Notes: generated by a model not told the origin, from the sequence alone. Shown: positions 11,772 to 24,714, numbered from the stretch's first letter. The stretch is 64,000 bases of DNA from Phoebastria nigripes (GCA_035582835.1 JAYKAV010002364.1:258222-322221); one strand, 5' to 3'. Numbers and translations: made by a program.

Positions 11772-14204
11772 ACTCTGTACACAATGATAGCCTACACAAA
11801 AGCCAGAGCTTTATGCTTGGGCTTGTTACTGTTTGGGATTTTTGGGCAGAAACTGTTGACCAAATGAGAAAAATGGAGAAATAAAGGGAGTCAAAATGCC
11901 CCATATTTGTAAATGAGCCCTTCATGTGAAACTAAAACAATAATCACCCAGCCAGTTTTACATACTCTGAAATCAGACAAATGGAAGAACAGAGAGTATA
12001 AGGCAGAATATANCTGTAGGTCCCAAGTCCTCCTTTTCAACCTCCAAATAATATTTTGCTGAAGAAAAAGACCTCCCTGAAGAGGTTGATTTTAACACCT
12101 GGAGCAAAAATATTTTAAGTATTGGCACATGAAAAAATAAAAAATATTTTTCCTTCTCTCGTGTGCTTTGAAGGCAATTTTTGGATTTTGTGGACTCTTT
12201 ATTTTTTATTCTTGCTCATGTATATTTCCATTATGGAATAATTCAGTCAGATTAAAAAAAAAACAGATTTGGGTTTTGCCAGATTCTTGTGCTGATGTTT
12301 TCTCTGAAAATCCTATTTGTTTTTAGTGACTTTTAGTCTAGTGTAAACAAATATGGAAGAAAATAAATGCACTGACTGAAGGCAGACTAAAAAGGACCAG
12401 ATGAAGGTCGAGGATGGCAACTCATCCGTGAGCAGTATTTTCCTGAAAGAAGTATACTTCTTGTAGATATAGAAAGCTGTAAGCAAGAAGTCGTTAAAAT
12501 GCTCCTAAATATTAATTTAAGGAAACGCAGCAGCAAGGTGATTAGGGGACTAGCTTTAAAATGTAATCTTGCAGCAAGAAGGCAACTATGACTCACACAT
12601 GTGTGCTGTCCTCAATGAATTTATCACTGTAATCAACAGTATATACATTTGTCTCTTTTCCATCAGGTAAACCAGAAAAGTTTTAGTCACATTTTCCATT
12701 CATCTGCTTTTCAAATTCGGTAGGATCAGTATGTCCAGCAGTTATTTTAGATTCAGCAGTACTCCCTCTCAGTTCATATTAAAGTAGGTTCCCAGTGACT
12801 GTCATCTGGGAACGTATTTTCTGCTTTGTCTGGGCTTCTGTGTGTAACTTTTAATTAAAATGTACGGAGTAGCTGGCTAAAATCCTACACTCCCTTGCCG
12901 CATTATTAGTAGAGAAATACAAATAGTAGTATTGCGTGTTTTAATCCTAATTTCCTAAGGAAGTTTATTTGAGTAAGTTTTCTGTTTCTCATTCAGCCCT
13001 AAAAGCTTTTGATCCCTTTTTAAACTTGACTTGACAGGACAGTAGAGATACCAAAGATACGCAGCTGCTGCAAGCATCATGAACCTTGAGGCGGGGCAAG
13101 AAGAGAGGAATTGGCAGCAGAGCCGGAGCCTGGCGCTGTGCAGAGGATGCCCCAGCAGGCACTGGGCAGCTGTATGTGCAGTTGGGTCTGATGGACACAG
13201 GAAGGACCAACAGCCAAATATGTNACTTCTGCTTTTCTGCTGGCCAAGGGCGATGGAGAGGACTGAGAGCACTGTCAGGGCAACGGGNGGTGGCACTGTG
13301 GGTGGAGGAAGTGGAGGTTACGGCAGGTGTGTTGGTGAGAGTGCTGTCTGGTGGGACAGGAGAGGAATGCAGCACGCTAACTGTGGAATATCGCAGGGGA
13401 TGAGATGCATTTCTGCAGGAAAATAGGCTTTGGTTGATGTGTCACTTAAGGGATAAATATGTTTAAAAACTTTTTTTTGAAAGGAAATAAGAAGTTACAT
13501 TTTATTTTAACGAAATCACTAAAAAGCTACATAACCATCTGTGGTTTTCCTTGTTTTTTATATTGATTAGGCTACTTTCTCTGATCAAAATAGAAACCTA
13601 AGTAGGAGCCTGAATTTCCACAAGCTGACTAATTTGTCATTTTGCTTGAAAAATTATTCCTAACCCTCTGAATTTTCTGCTTTTTTTTTAACCAACATAA
13701 GAACTGTTTTGTTTGTTGTCATTTTATTGATGATATACTGGTGAAAAATTACTACAGGATGCCTGCCATATCAGTTCTGACCAGATAGCAGGGGGTTGAT
13801 TTCCGCTTCCAAACTTGCTTGAAAGTGTGTATGTTAATAAAACATTTACAGCTGCTGATTGATCCACTGTTCAGTATTGAGCTTCATGCAGAGGTTCCTT
13901 GCCAACAGTGTAAATATTTGAATATTGTAAATGTTACATCTGATTCTTACTCATTGCCTGTACTGGGATATAATCAGCAGGATTGTTTGGATCCAGGTCA
14001 GAGCTTGTTAAAGTGTACTAGCTTTCACGCTCTAAATCACATTACTGGTATAATAACACATTTGTATGCTACAAGGCATAAAGTAGGAAGCAAAGAGTAC
14101 TTTGGATGCTTTGGTACCTCAGTTACTACTTTACTGTTTTGTAGTAATAGGGCAAGTAAATCCTCTTGAGAGGATGAATGCTTAAAATTAAGGCTCTAGA
14201 ATAG
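11772..14204. other. No gene recognised; one GC-rich patch
   Basis: Mostly AT-rich. 13080-13420 is clearly richer in G and C and has overlapping frames of 105-128 codons on both strands with no recognisable domain, so none is called as a gene. A 116-codon frame at 13819-14169 also shows no domain. Confidence 0.45.
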
Positions 14205-14345
14205 TATTTAGAAGACTTGTTTCTGCTCTTGAATTTGCCACAGCTTCTGCTGTGACCTTCGGGCAAGATAATTAGGGCTTTGCTCTGTGTGTTTCATTCA
14301 CTGTCTGTGAATAATGTTATATATGACTAGTAGGAGGTAAAAGCA
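14205..14345 (+). mobile_element. MIR-like (CORE-SINE) remnant
   Basis: The run GCCACAGCTTCTGCTGTGAC, followed by CTTCGGGCAAGATAATTAGGG, TCTGTGTGTTTC and CTGTCTGTGAATAATG, follows the order of the MIR core: the GCTGTGTGACCTTGGGCAAG box, then CTCTGTGCCTCAGTTTCC, then CATCTGTAAAATG. The copy is heavily diverged, as expected for an element older than the bird-mammal split. The match is from memory of the MIR consensus. Confidence 0.6.
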
Positions 14346-14387
14346 TTCATGTTTGTAATTAATTGAAATACCATGGTAATAAAAGAC

Positions 14388-14540
14388 AGTGGAGGGCAAG
14401 CAAATGTGTAGAGCTGCTTTGTTCCCAAAGCATCTTGTCTTTTCACCTGGTTCTGCTTGAAACACAGCTATTTTCCTTCCCCACCAGACCTAGTATTTAG
14501 GGGATCAGTATGAATGTGCTTCTGGACAAAATCCTACAGT
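14388..14540 (-). repeat. 3' flank of CR1, shared in inverted orientation with 28711-28881
   Basis: Read on the minus strand, this segment follows the CR1 3' end and contains TGTAGGATTTTG, CATCCCC-like, TAGRTCTGGTGGG, CTGTGTTTCAAGCA, AACCAGGTGARAAGACAAGA and TACACATTTGCTT. The same blocks occur in the same order after the CR1 at 28266-28710. Similarity stops near CTCCA in both copies. Confidence 0.85.
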
Positions 14541-14891
14541 AAATACATAGAGTCATCTGTAGTCTACCTCTTGCTCCAGGCAGGACTGACTTCAAAGCTA
14601 GATCAAGCTGCTCAGGAGTTTATCCAAGCATGTTTTGAAAACCTCCAAGGATGGAGATTCCCCATCCTCTCTGGGCAACCTGTGCCAGTGCTCAGACACT
14701 CTTGGGGAGGTGAATTTTTTCCTTCTGTCCACTTGGAATTTCCCTTTTTCAGACAGAGTATTGTCTCCGCTCCTTTCTTCATGCATCTCTGAGAAGAGTC
14801 TGACTCCGTTTTCTCTACAACACCGCTTTGAGTAGAAGAATACAGCAATCAGATCCTCCCAAGCCTTCTCTTCTTTTTTTAAGCTATCCAT
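14540..14891 (-). mobile_element. CR1 LINE fragment, 3' end of ORF2 and 3' UTR
   Basis: The minus strand encodes the end of CR1 reverse transcriptase: the [41 protein letters not shown] block, then GATCTAGCTTTGAAGTCAG of the 3' UTR. It is of the same subfamily as 28266-28710 and 54921-55010. Truncation lies at about 14891, next to AGCTT and a poly-A-like run. The normal CR1 terminal octamers are almost lost. Confidence 0.93.
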
Positions 14892-17800
14892 TTAGGCTTT
14901 TAGAGACATTTGGGGCGGGGCGGGGGCAGGGTGGGGCTGTGCTTTCAGGTTGGTATTTTTTTAGGTCTGATGAAATAAACTGTGTTGAAATTGAACAGCA
15001 ATTTAAAACTATCTGCAAACAAGATTTTTTTCCCAAATTCTGGAAAGAAGTAAACCCATTGTGAATCCTCATTTTTAAAAAGTGATGTATCTTAATTTCA
15101 TTCACAGCAGAATCACATCAGTTTCTCAGAGTCCAACTTAGTACTTGGGGTGGTTATATTAGCATTAGATTTTTACATCAGGAATCAAATAAGTATGAAA
15201 ATTCCGCTCAGTGTTAAAAACAAATAATCTAAAGAAACAGAGTGGCAAGCTGATAGTCAGCAAAGTGACACCAGCGAGGCCTTACCCTAAGCTGATCTGC
15301 TAATATGGAGCTTAGAGAATAGGCAGACCATGCCAGAATTCTCTCATACCTCTTCCTCCTCTTCTTCTGTAGTAGAATAGGCTTAATGGAGGGACACAAA
15401 GCATCATGAAGTATTTGTGGCCAAGTTCACAGTAACCCTTGAAAACTGACTTCCAAAAGCTTTCATCTCAAACTATGTTTTCCTGAGGTAGCTAATTACT
15501 GTTGCACCTTGTCTGCATGGAGACTATGTTCATTCATGCTAGTTAAACAGTTTTTTGCAGATGTTTAACGATGTAAGTATGAAATGTAGAGCCTAGAGAA
15601 GACATTCAGTCACCAAACATAGAGGAGGAAGGAAATTTTCACCTCATGCTGAGTCAAGGAGCTGTTAATAGGCTACAGAAGTATAGAAATGTCACCTAGT
15701 CTGCCAAAACAGCATTTGTAACCCTTAAGATATGAAGCAGTCCTTAACTTGATGAGAAGATTATCTGCTATCTCCTCAATAAATTAGAAGAAAATTTACT
15801 TTTGAAGAAAAAGACTGAAAAAGCTCTTCAGGAGTACTGGAGAGAGACTGCTTATAAAGCTAGGGCGCTCCACAGCTAATATCTTCCTTCTGATGCAGCC
15901 TAAAATGTAAGAAGATTACATCTGTGATGAATCACCTTAAGGAAACATCTACAATTGTTTGGGTGAAGTGAATACAGGGTGTAGGATAGCCACCTTCTCA
16001 TTTAAGAAAATTAAACGTGTTTTTTCTTTCATTTCTTCAGGTGTGTCATATGTAAATACTCATGACTTCCTGGTCTACTGCGGTTGTTTTAAATAAATAA
16101 TTTCAACCTCTTCCTATCCTTTTAATGTCAGCATAGTTTGAGCTGAACGGCCTTGCAAGGTCAGTGGCTAACTTCAAGCTATTCTCCATCTAGGAACAAT
16201 GGAGCTGACAGCTGCAGTTCTGGACAAGGAATGCTCAGAGGACAGTAAGCGTGGACCAAACTATTTGACATGTCTGTGGAATAGTATTTGCACATGGGCA
16301 TAACATAAATTACAATAACAAGAATCTTTATTAATAAAAGCCCAGTATTATTAGTATAGTTGTCAGTTCACACATAGCAAGACCAATGAAGGTGTTTTGT
16401 GCTTCTGTGTGACAACTAACCAGTCTCTTACTCACTTCTTGGCAGATAAATCATTCCTAAACAAAGAATGCATCATCATGGAAAAGCTGATGTGTTCTTT
16501 TGTCATTCTGCTTGCATGCCTGCCTGAATTTTTAGAGAGAGGACGGCCTCAGCCATTTTTTGTGACTGTCAGTAACAAAACTGACACAATGAGGAACTTT
16601 ACGTTTGGACGTTACACCTGGGTGTTGAAATCAGGAACTGAGACCAAGCATTCAATTCAAATTCTGAATTATACTACTTGCAACCACATTAGATTTCTTT
16701 AATCCTTGAAATCTGTGATAAAAGCTGTGTAAGTAATGGGTACCTTCTGCGATGATAGCCAAGTTCTAGATGGTACATTCAACCTTGTGTGATACGTGAT
16801 CACAATCCCATTACATTAACAGCACTTCATATCTGCTTATTTAAGAACTGAATTTGTTTGCAAGTCTGGAAAGCTCTATTCAAAATAGACTTCTATGCTC
16901 ACTTAGCAAAGTGATAAAAGAAGATTAGGTTTTGAGGTAGCAATTTAGTCATCCGGGCTTTTGGCTTATTTGAAGCTTCAAAAGTTTATTAAAAACACAT
17001 ATACACAAAAGAGGGAACATACATTTCCTTGTATTGGAGAGGTCTAGGCAGGTACTGCTATATAACCAGCTACTTTGTTCAGGGAAATTATGATTGCCTT
17101 TCATCATCTATGGCAAGGGAGTGTGCACTATGGCCACTTGAGAATTTCACAGTGCTGCTTAGTGATTATCAAGTAATGGCTGATTGCTTTTGCTAATGGG
17201 TTTGCTTTTGATGTTGTTTTTTGTGTCACGTCACTTCACATGCAGGATTTTGAAGTGTTTTGCTGAACAGGAGAAGAATGATAAGTAAAACCTGTCCTAG
17301 AATTCTATTGTTTGTGAATGTAGGGGGTGTCAGCTAAGGAGGGATACAGGCACTACACCTCTGCCATCGTCATCACAGAAGGAATGATAGAAAAATCACA
17401 AAAATAGATACAGAGCTTAGAATTATGTAGTTCTTCAAAGAACAAATAATTACTTGGCTCTTATCATGTTTCTTCTTGCTATTTGATATCAAGTTATTAA
17501 TACTCCATGAGGTAGTTTTCATTTTTGAATGTTATCTTGCTGCACTACAAGTAGTTCTCCAGTGAGCATTCACTGTTACTGCTCATGTACTGAGGGCTGA
17601 TTTTTATTTACATAAAATCCATAGTTTCTTTCTTCTTTAAGGGGTATTCTGTGAAACTGAGTTAAGCATAGATTGTGTATGGTACTAATTGTGTTTCACT
17701 TTCTTTTATGTATTATGGCAAACATTTTACATAGAGCTTCTGAAAGCATCTATGTGTTTACTCTTTGTTTTTATTTCATAAACACTTTGGTCCGTTTCAG

Positions 17801-18050
17801 CATGACTAAAGACATTTCTGTTAGGACAGTTTCTTCATAGAAATCATGTCTTGTTCTGGAACATCCTGGAATATTTTTCATTAAAATAGCTGGCCACATA
17901 TGTTGGCCTCTTCAGAACTAATAGAGTTTGTCCCATGTGTTTGAAGGATCTAGCCCAAATCACTCTAAGTACTTATCTGTTGCCTGATAATTATCAGCAT
18001 TTGATACTATAGGATACAAAGAATTTAATGGGGTTGTGCTCTGTTCACCT
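14892..18050. other. No gene recognised; G-rich motif at the left edge
   Basis: Apart from the G-rich tract at 14912-14936, this is AT-rich sequence without recognised repeats. The 101-codon frame at 16397-16702 has no domain and no splice or promoter context that could be argued. Confidence 0.5.
14912..14936 (+). other. G-quadruplex-type motif
   Basis: Five runs of three to five G separated by one or two bases (C, C, CA, T). This satisfies the usual G-quadruplex pattern with very short loops, in otherwise AT-rich DNA and 20 bases from the CR1 truncation point. Confidence 0.8.
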
Positions 18051-18591
18051 TGTACTGGGTCTGGCGGGGATGGAGTTAATTTTCTTCATAGCAGCCCATA
18101 TGGTGCTGTGTTTTGGATTTGTGTCCAAACTGCGTTGATACCTGATGTTTTAGCAATTGCTGAACAGTGCTTGCACAGCGTCAAGACTTTCTCTGTTTCT
18201 CACACTGTGAATAGGCTGGGGTAAGGCAAGAGTTTGGGAGGGGACACAGCCAGGACGGCTGACCCCAGCTGACCAAAGGGATATTCCATACCATATAACG
18301 TTGTGTTCAGCAATAAAACTGGGAGGGGGTGGGGAGGAGAGGGTGAGTTTTTCCAAAGTAGCCATTGATCAGAGAGTGGCTGGGCATCAATGTGCTGGTG
18401 AGAGGTGGTGAGTGATTGCCTTTGCAGCACTTGTTTTCTTCTTTTTCCTTCACTTATTAAACTGTCTTTATCTAAACCCACAAGTTTTTCTTGCTTTTGC
18501 CCTTACGATTTTCTCCCCGAGCCCACTGGCGGGGTGTGAGCAAGCGACTGGGTGGGGGCTTAGCTGGCGGCAGGGTTCAACCCACCACGCA
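18051..18591 (+). mobile_element. Divergent ERV solo LTR, plus orientation
   Basis: It begins TGTACTGGGTCTGGC and GGAGTTAATTTTCTTC and ends GGGTTCAACCCACCACGCA, matching the two ends of the LTR family at 7285 and 49540. Shared internal landmarks are TTTTGGATTTGTG, TTGCTGAACAGTGCTTGCAC, GGGAGGGGACACAGCC, GGGATATTCCATACCAT and the CTTATTAAACTGTC polyadenylation block (ATTAAA at 18456-18461). The TATA position reads AATAAAAC. Parts of the middle differ strongly, so it is a different subfamily or an older copy. No clear target duplication was found (CACCT against CTTAC). Confidence 0.88.
18321..18343 (+). other. G-quadruplex-type motif inside the LTR
   Basis: G-runs of 3, 5, 4 and 3 separated by A, T and a six-base loop, just after the TATA-equivalent of this LTR. 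The 7.3 and 49.5 kb LTRs have a weaker, more interrupted purine tract here. Confidence 0.6.
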
Positions 18592-21153
18592 CTTACATTT
18601 CTAACTGTCATAAGAATCTGGTATCACTCATGCCTGCAATGTATAGCCACTAATAAATGCATCATTGCCTGATCATCTTGTCCAGACTTTCTGTCGCTCT
18701 CAAAGAGCATCACAGGTTTGTGTGTGAGGAAATGTAAAATAAATGAATATAAATGAAATGTAAAATAAAAGAACTTGCATTTTAATAGAAGGTATTCAAA
18801 TATAAGATTTTACTGAAATACATTTATGTTTGAGAATAAAGTTAAAAAAAGTCATATTGGCAAATTGAAGTTCTGCCTTAGAAATTCGGGCATTTTTTTC
18901 CAATCTCATGTGTTTTAACTTAGTTTCCTAAACTCATGCTTTAGAAATTAGCTTGCGTTTATTTGTACATTTTGATTTTCTTTTTCTATGTGGGGATTGC
19001 ATTGGAGCTTAGAAATAATTGTTAAAAGCAACTCCAAGAGATAAATTAAATTGCAGATAATGTTTGCAAATACCTTACACTTAGGACAAATATGGGACAC
19101 ATTCGTCTTCTGTCACATGATGTAGAAAAGATATGTGCATGTATATATGTATATTTATTCACATCTGTGTAGCTGATGGATGATTGGAAGATACAGCACG
19201 CAGCTATGTGTGAAATATAGCAAATTTTGAACTGTATGAATGAACGAAAACTGCTTAATTCCAAGCAATTTTGAGATCTCAGAAAACTGCTAAACTAGGC
19301 TGCCCAGAATCACGTTTAAGGCTGGTTCATGTCTCTCTTGAAATACCTGTGATTTTACTTGAAATATTCAAGGCTTCTTCCCAGCATAGCCAGTGCTCCC
19401 AAAGAGTTCTTCTGTGCTAGAAGATAACACAAGATAAAGTATGGTGTTCAGCTAAAGGTAAAATTTTTTCATATACTTTCGTTTTGCATTTTTGGGAGGT
19501 GCTGAGGGTTGATATTTTTGGGTGAGTTAATCCTTGGGTTAGTTTGCATTAGTGTTCATTCTTTAACATTTTCAAAGTTAGCCTTATGCTATTTACTAAC
19601 AGTTACACAGAAATGTGGGAAAACACATTTAAAATACATGATGTTATTCTGACCAGATGTGATGACTATGAGAGACCATGTGGTAGCAGGAGGCAAAACG
19701 GGGGCTGGCTGGGGACACCATTGCCAGTTTAGCACTAGAGAGCTGTACATGTGCTTGGGAATAGGGAGAAAAGGTTGTTTCCTGCTAGACCCAAGCCTCT
19801 TTATAGTCCATCCAGATGCTTTGGCAAAGAGCCTTCAGCAACACTTTCATCCAAACAAGTACAAGCCTTCATTGTCCTAAAACAACTCCTTAGGGAGCCT
19901 TTGGAGGAGTCTACTACACACATATGTATCAGTAGCACAGTGGGTTTTGTTCTCAGCACTCAAATACACAGAATAAGGATGCATAAACATTGTCAGTCAC
20001 TCACTCCTAAAACAGTGCTGTTCCTGCTCCTTGATGTTGGTACTGCTTTAAGTGTGAGGCAAGTCTGGCTTGGGTTGGTCCTTGGGTTCTCAGGCCGAGT
20101 AACTTAGGCCAGATCTCTCCTTCAACAGCTGTATGTACCCTCCCTGCCCAACTGCAGGCTTTCAGTCTTTGGCGTAAGCTAATGGGAGAAAAAAAGGCCG
20201 AGAGGCTCTAATAAGAAAAATTATAAGTGAAGCACAAAATCAGAGGAACCCAAAATGAAGGAGCTGCTGTCTGCTGGCAGGTCAGGAGTTAGAGCATTCA
20301 CTTGAAGACCCATCTTCCAGTTTAATGATTTCTTCAGAAGACATGCTTCTATATCTGCAACCTCCTTGAAGGGTGTTTTAACGGCCTACGTTTTATTCTG
20401 GGGAAGAAGGGTGCTACCAATTTCTTTTGAAGAACCTGATCCCCCTTGTATAAAATAACATCTCTGGAAAAAGTACTGATGTCTGCATGTCCAGTCTTAT
20501 AAATTAATATCACGACCAACAGGTTTATCACTTTTTTCTCTTTCTTACATGTATTTAATTAATGAACACTCAAGTTTGCTATTTCAAGTAGAAGTGCTTA
20601 GTACAAAAGTGCTTAGACTGAAAGTACTGCATTCTCCTTATCCCAGTGTACTCCATCCCTATAGGATCTGGGTTGGGAATATTTTTTAGAGACATATATA
20701 CATGTTTAAGTTCTCTCTCTCAAAAAAAAAGAACTTTGACCTTGTTGTTCCATCATTAGGCATTAGCTGCTGAACTGAATAACACATTTCATTTCCTCCA
20801 GAATGCCTGTAAATACAAAACCAATTTTCTTTCTCTGCCAAATGTAATTAAAAATTGTGGATCATTCTGGGAGAACTGAAGCCACAGTAGTCTGTAAAAA
20901 TAGATTCACAGAAATTCTTTTTTATAGTTCTTGCCATGTTGTTACTGAATGCATGTGGAGAAAGTACTGAATATAATTCATTTTATGTAGACCAAGAGGT
21001 ACAAAGTCTCTGAAGCTAATTATACAGTGAAAGTCTTTGTGCCAAAGGAAATTACTTATTTGCATAGTGTTAATAACCATATTTAGAACAGAGCTAGTAT
21101 TGGAAAGAATTACTTCTTTGCACTTTTGCAAATTAAGGAAGGTTTCTAGGTTG
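18592..21153. other. No gene recognised
   Basis: AT-rich sequence. Frames are at most 118 codons, without domains. No repeat signature was recognised. Confidence 0.5.
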
Positions 21154-21945
21154 ATCATAGGATGATAGGAATTTTCTGGTCAGGAGGGACTTCAGGAGGA
21201 CATCTAGTCCAACCTACTACTTAAAAAAGGGTCAGCTATGAGGTCGGACCAGGTTATTTAAGGCTTTACCCAGACTGGCCTTGAAAATGTCCAAGGATAA
21301 AGACTGCACAACCTCTCCGGGCAACCTGATCCACTGCTTGACTGTCTTCATGGTGGACAAGTGTCTCCCTATATCCAGTCTGAATCTCTGTTGTTTCAAC
21401 TTATGCCCATTGTCTTTTGTCCTGCTGGCACACACCACTGTGAAAAGCCTGCTTCCGTCTTCTTGATGACCTCCTTTTAGGTTTTAGAAGGCTGCTATTA
21501 GGCAGCTATTATTAGCCCCTTGACTGCCCTGGTGGCACGCTGCAGAATATGTTCCAGTTTATCAATGTCTTTCTTGCATTAGTGGGCCCAAAACCGGGCA
21601 CAGCATTTGAGGTGCAGTCTAATGAATGCTGAATAGGAGGAGATAATAGTTTTCCTCAATCTAATAGGCATACTCCTATTAATACACTCCATGATACAGT
21701 TGGCCTGCTTGGCTGCCAGAGCACACTGCTGGGTCTTGTTCGTCTTGCTACTACCAGGACACCCATTCCAGCAAAGCTGCTCCCCAGCCAGAACATCACC
21801 AGCCTCTATTGTTGCAAGCGTTTTTTCCTTCCCAGGTACAGGACTTGTTGAACCTCATAAGGTTCCTCCCAGCCCCTCCCTGCACCCTGTCAAGGTCCTT
21901 CTGAATGGTAGCCCTCCCTCAAGCATGTCAAGGATGCTGGAGTGT
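21154..21945 (-). mobile_element. Older CR1 LINE fragment (RT C-terminus to 3' UTR)
   Basis: In plus-strand view one sees ATAGGATGATAGGAATTTTC, CATCTAGTCCAACC, the complement of the 3' UTR, then CTCTCCGGGCAACCTGATCC and ATCCAGTCTGAATCTC (end of ORF2). Further on come AAACCGGGCACAGCATTTGA, CAGTTGGCCTGCTTGGCTGC and CTCATAAGGTTCC, then CCTTCTGAATGGTAGCC (the segment just after the FADD box). The frame is broken in many places. Its 3' part is of the same subfamily as 43380-43670, both having the IGRHLSTMKTVKQWIRLPGE-like block. Confidence 0.92.
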
Positions 21946-24714
21946 GCTACCCTTCTCAAGTACAGATCCCTAGGCATTCAAGCTAATGATTTTACTTCCC
22001 ATCTATGCTATTTGTGGTGGAAGTGTATAAAAATGGAAAAGAAACAGTATGTCATAACAACAGGAAAAAGGAAAGTAGTACATCTGAAATAACAAACATG
22101 GAACAAACACATGCTTAGCTGAAGTGAGCAGTTGGACTGCCTTCTCTTGGCACAACAAATGTGACAAGTGAATGTAAAACTAAGAATGTAAAATTGTTCA
22201 GTTACAAGCAGAACTAAATCCCTCAGGCAACAGGCTTTTTCTGTGGGACAGCTGCCCTCTTTGCAAACCATTTTCATCCGTCACACCTGAATGTAGACAG
22301 TCTGTGAGGAATCTAATACCCTCATTTCTGTGCCATCAAAACAGAGAATTCTAGGAAATTGCTAGTCCTGAAGCCATTCAGTAATAAAACAAGTAGATAA
22401 AAGAAACATATAAATGATCGTTCATGAAACTTAGTAGTATCTATGTGTGAAAGTATTTATGTATTTTTAAAATAATAACACTATGGACAAGTTTGTAATA
22501 ATATAGCAAACTTAACTTATTGTAATATCTTCTGATAAATGTTATTAACTTTTCATCAGCATTGAAGTTTACAACTAGTTTGTATAACCTGGAGATTATT
22601 TTCTGCTCAGAGGATTCCTGGAAGTTTGATACAGGAACTAAAAATGAATAGAGAGGAAAAAGTGGCAGGAAACTTCTGAAAGGAGCGGCATATATTGGGT
22701 TGAGCTGGTTGAAGATTATTAAATAACAAATTCCGAATGGTATCTACTGGCTAGTTTGCTTTGGAGGACTTTCCTTCCAACAGAGTATCAATATATTAGA
22801 ACTGAGAGAGTCACAAGTGGACAAGAATCATCATCCGTTAATTTTAGCATTGATGTAGGCTTTCATTTTATGATAGGCTTTCTTTGCAATACTTTTAATA
22901 TTAATAAATAAATAAATAAATCTGTACTTTGTGGCACTTAGCTGGTTGCTGCTAAAGTTTGACATCCCAGAGAATCTGCAGACTTGCAGGTGCTGAGCTG
23001 GGGTCCTAGGACAGAGGCTAAAGGGCTGTGTAATAGAACTCTTATGGACAGAATTTTGAAGCCTCTAAAATAGAAAAAGTTCAGCTAAATATGAAGATAT
23101 GGACAATGATCTGCTAACATTAAAGAAACTCAAAGCTGAGGTAAAATACAATAAAATACCAGTAATAGGTATGTTCAGCAAACAATGCCTTGATAATGTA
23201 GATAATTTCTCCTGAAAAAAACAAATTTGAAGGGAAAATCTCTGCTCAGTAAGACATAAGCAAACCTTGCTGTGGTATGAACAACTAAGGTACCTGCCAT
23301 TCTCAAAAAAATTTATGCTAACTGTGCTGGTGATGGCATCGCTTCTCTTTTTGTATATACTCTGTTATTCAAACTTAACTCTCAGTCCTTTGGAACAAAC
23401 CAGAGAGTTTTAAACTCAACTGTTTCCCATCCCTACAACCACACACAGGACATGCTTTTGTTCAGCTCTGTTCTCATGCTCCGGTACAGATTCTTCCCAA
23501 CAGGAATCACCAGCTGGCTGGCAAAAGTCATCAGCAAAGATTGCTTATTATTGTTTTCTTGTAAGATTAAATCCTGTATGTTTTTACTGTTAGAGTCATA
23601 ATGGCTTTTGAAAATGCAAGTTTACAGCACTGGTCAACTCACTCCTCCTTTTCCTATTCCTTTTGTCATTGCACTTGTGGAATTCTATCTTCTCTTAGAT
23701 TGCAGTCTTGTTCTTTCACTCAGTGTGTGTTAAATACTGCACAAAATTAGGACTTAGTACTGTCTGAGGAAGTTAGGACTGCTCTTTCCGTATGTACTAG
23801 AAGCCAAGCACATCTGTTGTAGCCGAATACCACCAACTCTCCATCCCCATCCTTCCTTCATGTAANATATCACCTCACACGAGACACATGGAGGCAGAAA
23901 TTAATTAGATGATCTATATTTAAATCTATTTTATTCAGTCCAGTTCAATGCTGTAGAAAAGTGTCAAATGACATTGAGTTAGTCATTGGTAAGGTTCATT
24001 TGAAATAACACATACTTAAAAGTTTAAATTTCACCAGATGAACCATCAGAAGAAGGTAAAAAAATAACGTGGGAAACAAGAAGATAGAAATAACTCATCA
24101 TGGTGCAAAATTCTTTTTAGAAAATGTATGATGTCTGAGAAAATCTATAGTCTATGAAGACTACCATTAGATCACATAGGATGTGATCTGTTGAGCTCTT
24201 TAAAATAAATTTATGAAATAAAATACCTCTTGTATTTTTCCTATAAAGAAACCAGAGAGGATTCTTTCTGGCTTCCTCTTTTTGGATTGTTATTTAGATA
24301 AATACTTTATTCCTTCCATAGTTATACATATTGGNGTGCTAAAATGATTTAATAGCCCTTTCTGCTTGGATGGGAGCCTGTCTCCATGTGGGTATTATGC
24401 GCTCTGCATTCACCATTTTGTAATCCATTCCTTAACCTCCTTATGACAGTAACTCTTTGGATGCCGTACCATTTAAGGGAATTCTCAAACCTGAATTAGA
24501 TACCAGCTTAGCCATATAATGCGTGGGCAGCATTGTGCACCTGAGAAACGTTAACAGAAGCCAAAACACTAAGCCAGAAGTAACTTTCATCAGCTGACAA
24601 GAAATGCCAAGGAGAGTGATGAGACCTTGGAGCCTAACTCCGAGATGGATAACAGTGACTGCTTCTGTAGTTTAAAGGCTTTTCTTTCAGGAAGAGGCAG
24701 AATGTCGTGTTTGA
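21946..24714. other. No gene recognised; short (AAAT)n
   Basis: AT-rich. A run of about five AAAT units lies at 22902-22920. No coding or repeat family signature was seen. Confidence 0.5.

Noticed and set aside
10987..11772. A 261-codon open frame
   Set aside because: It runs through 220 N, which cannot be read. Only the part before 11465 is real CR1 coding sequence.
13819..14169. A 116-codon open frame
   Set aside because: No domain, no homologue recognised, no exon or promoter context. A length like this occurs by chance in 64 kb.
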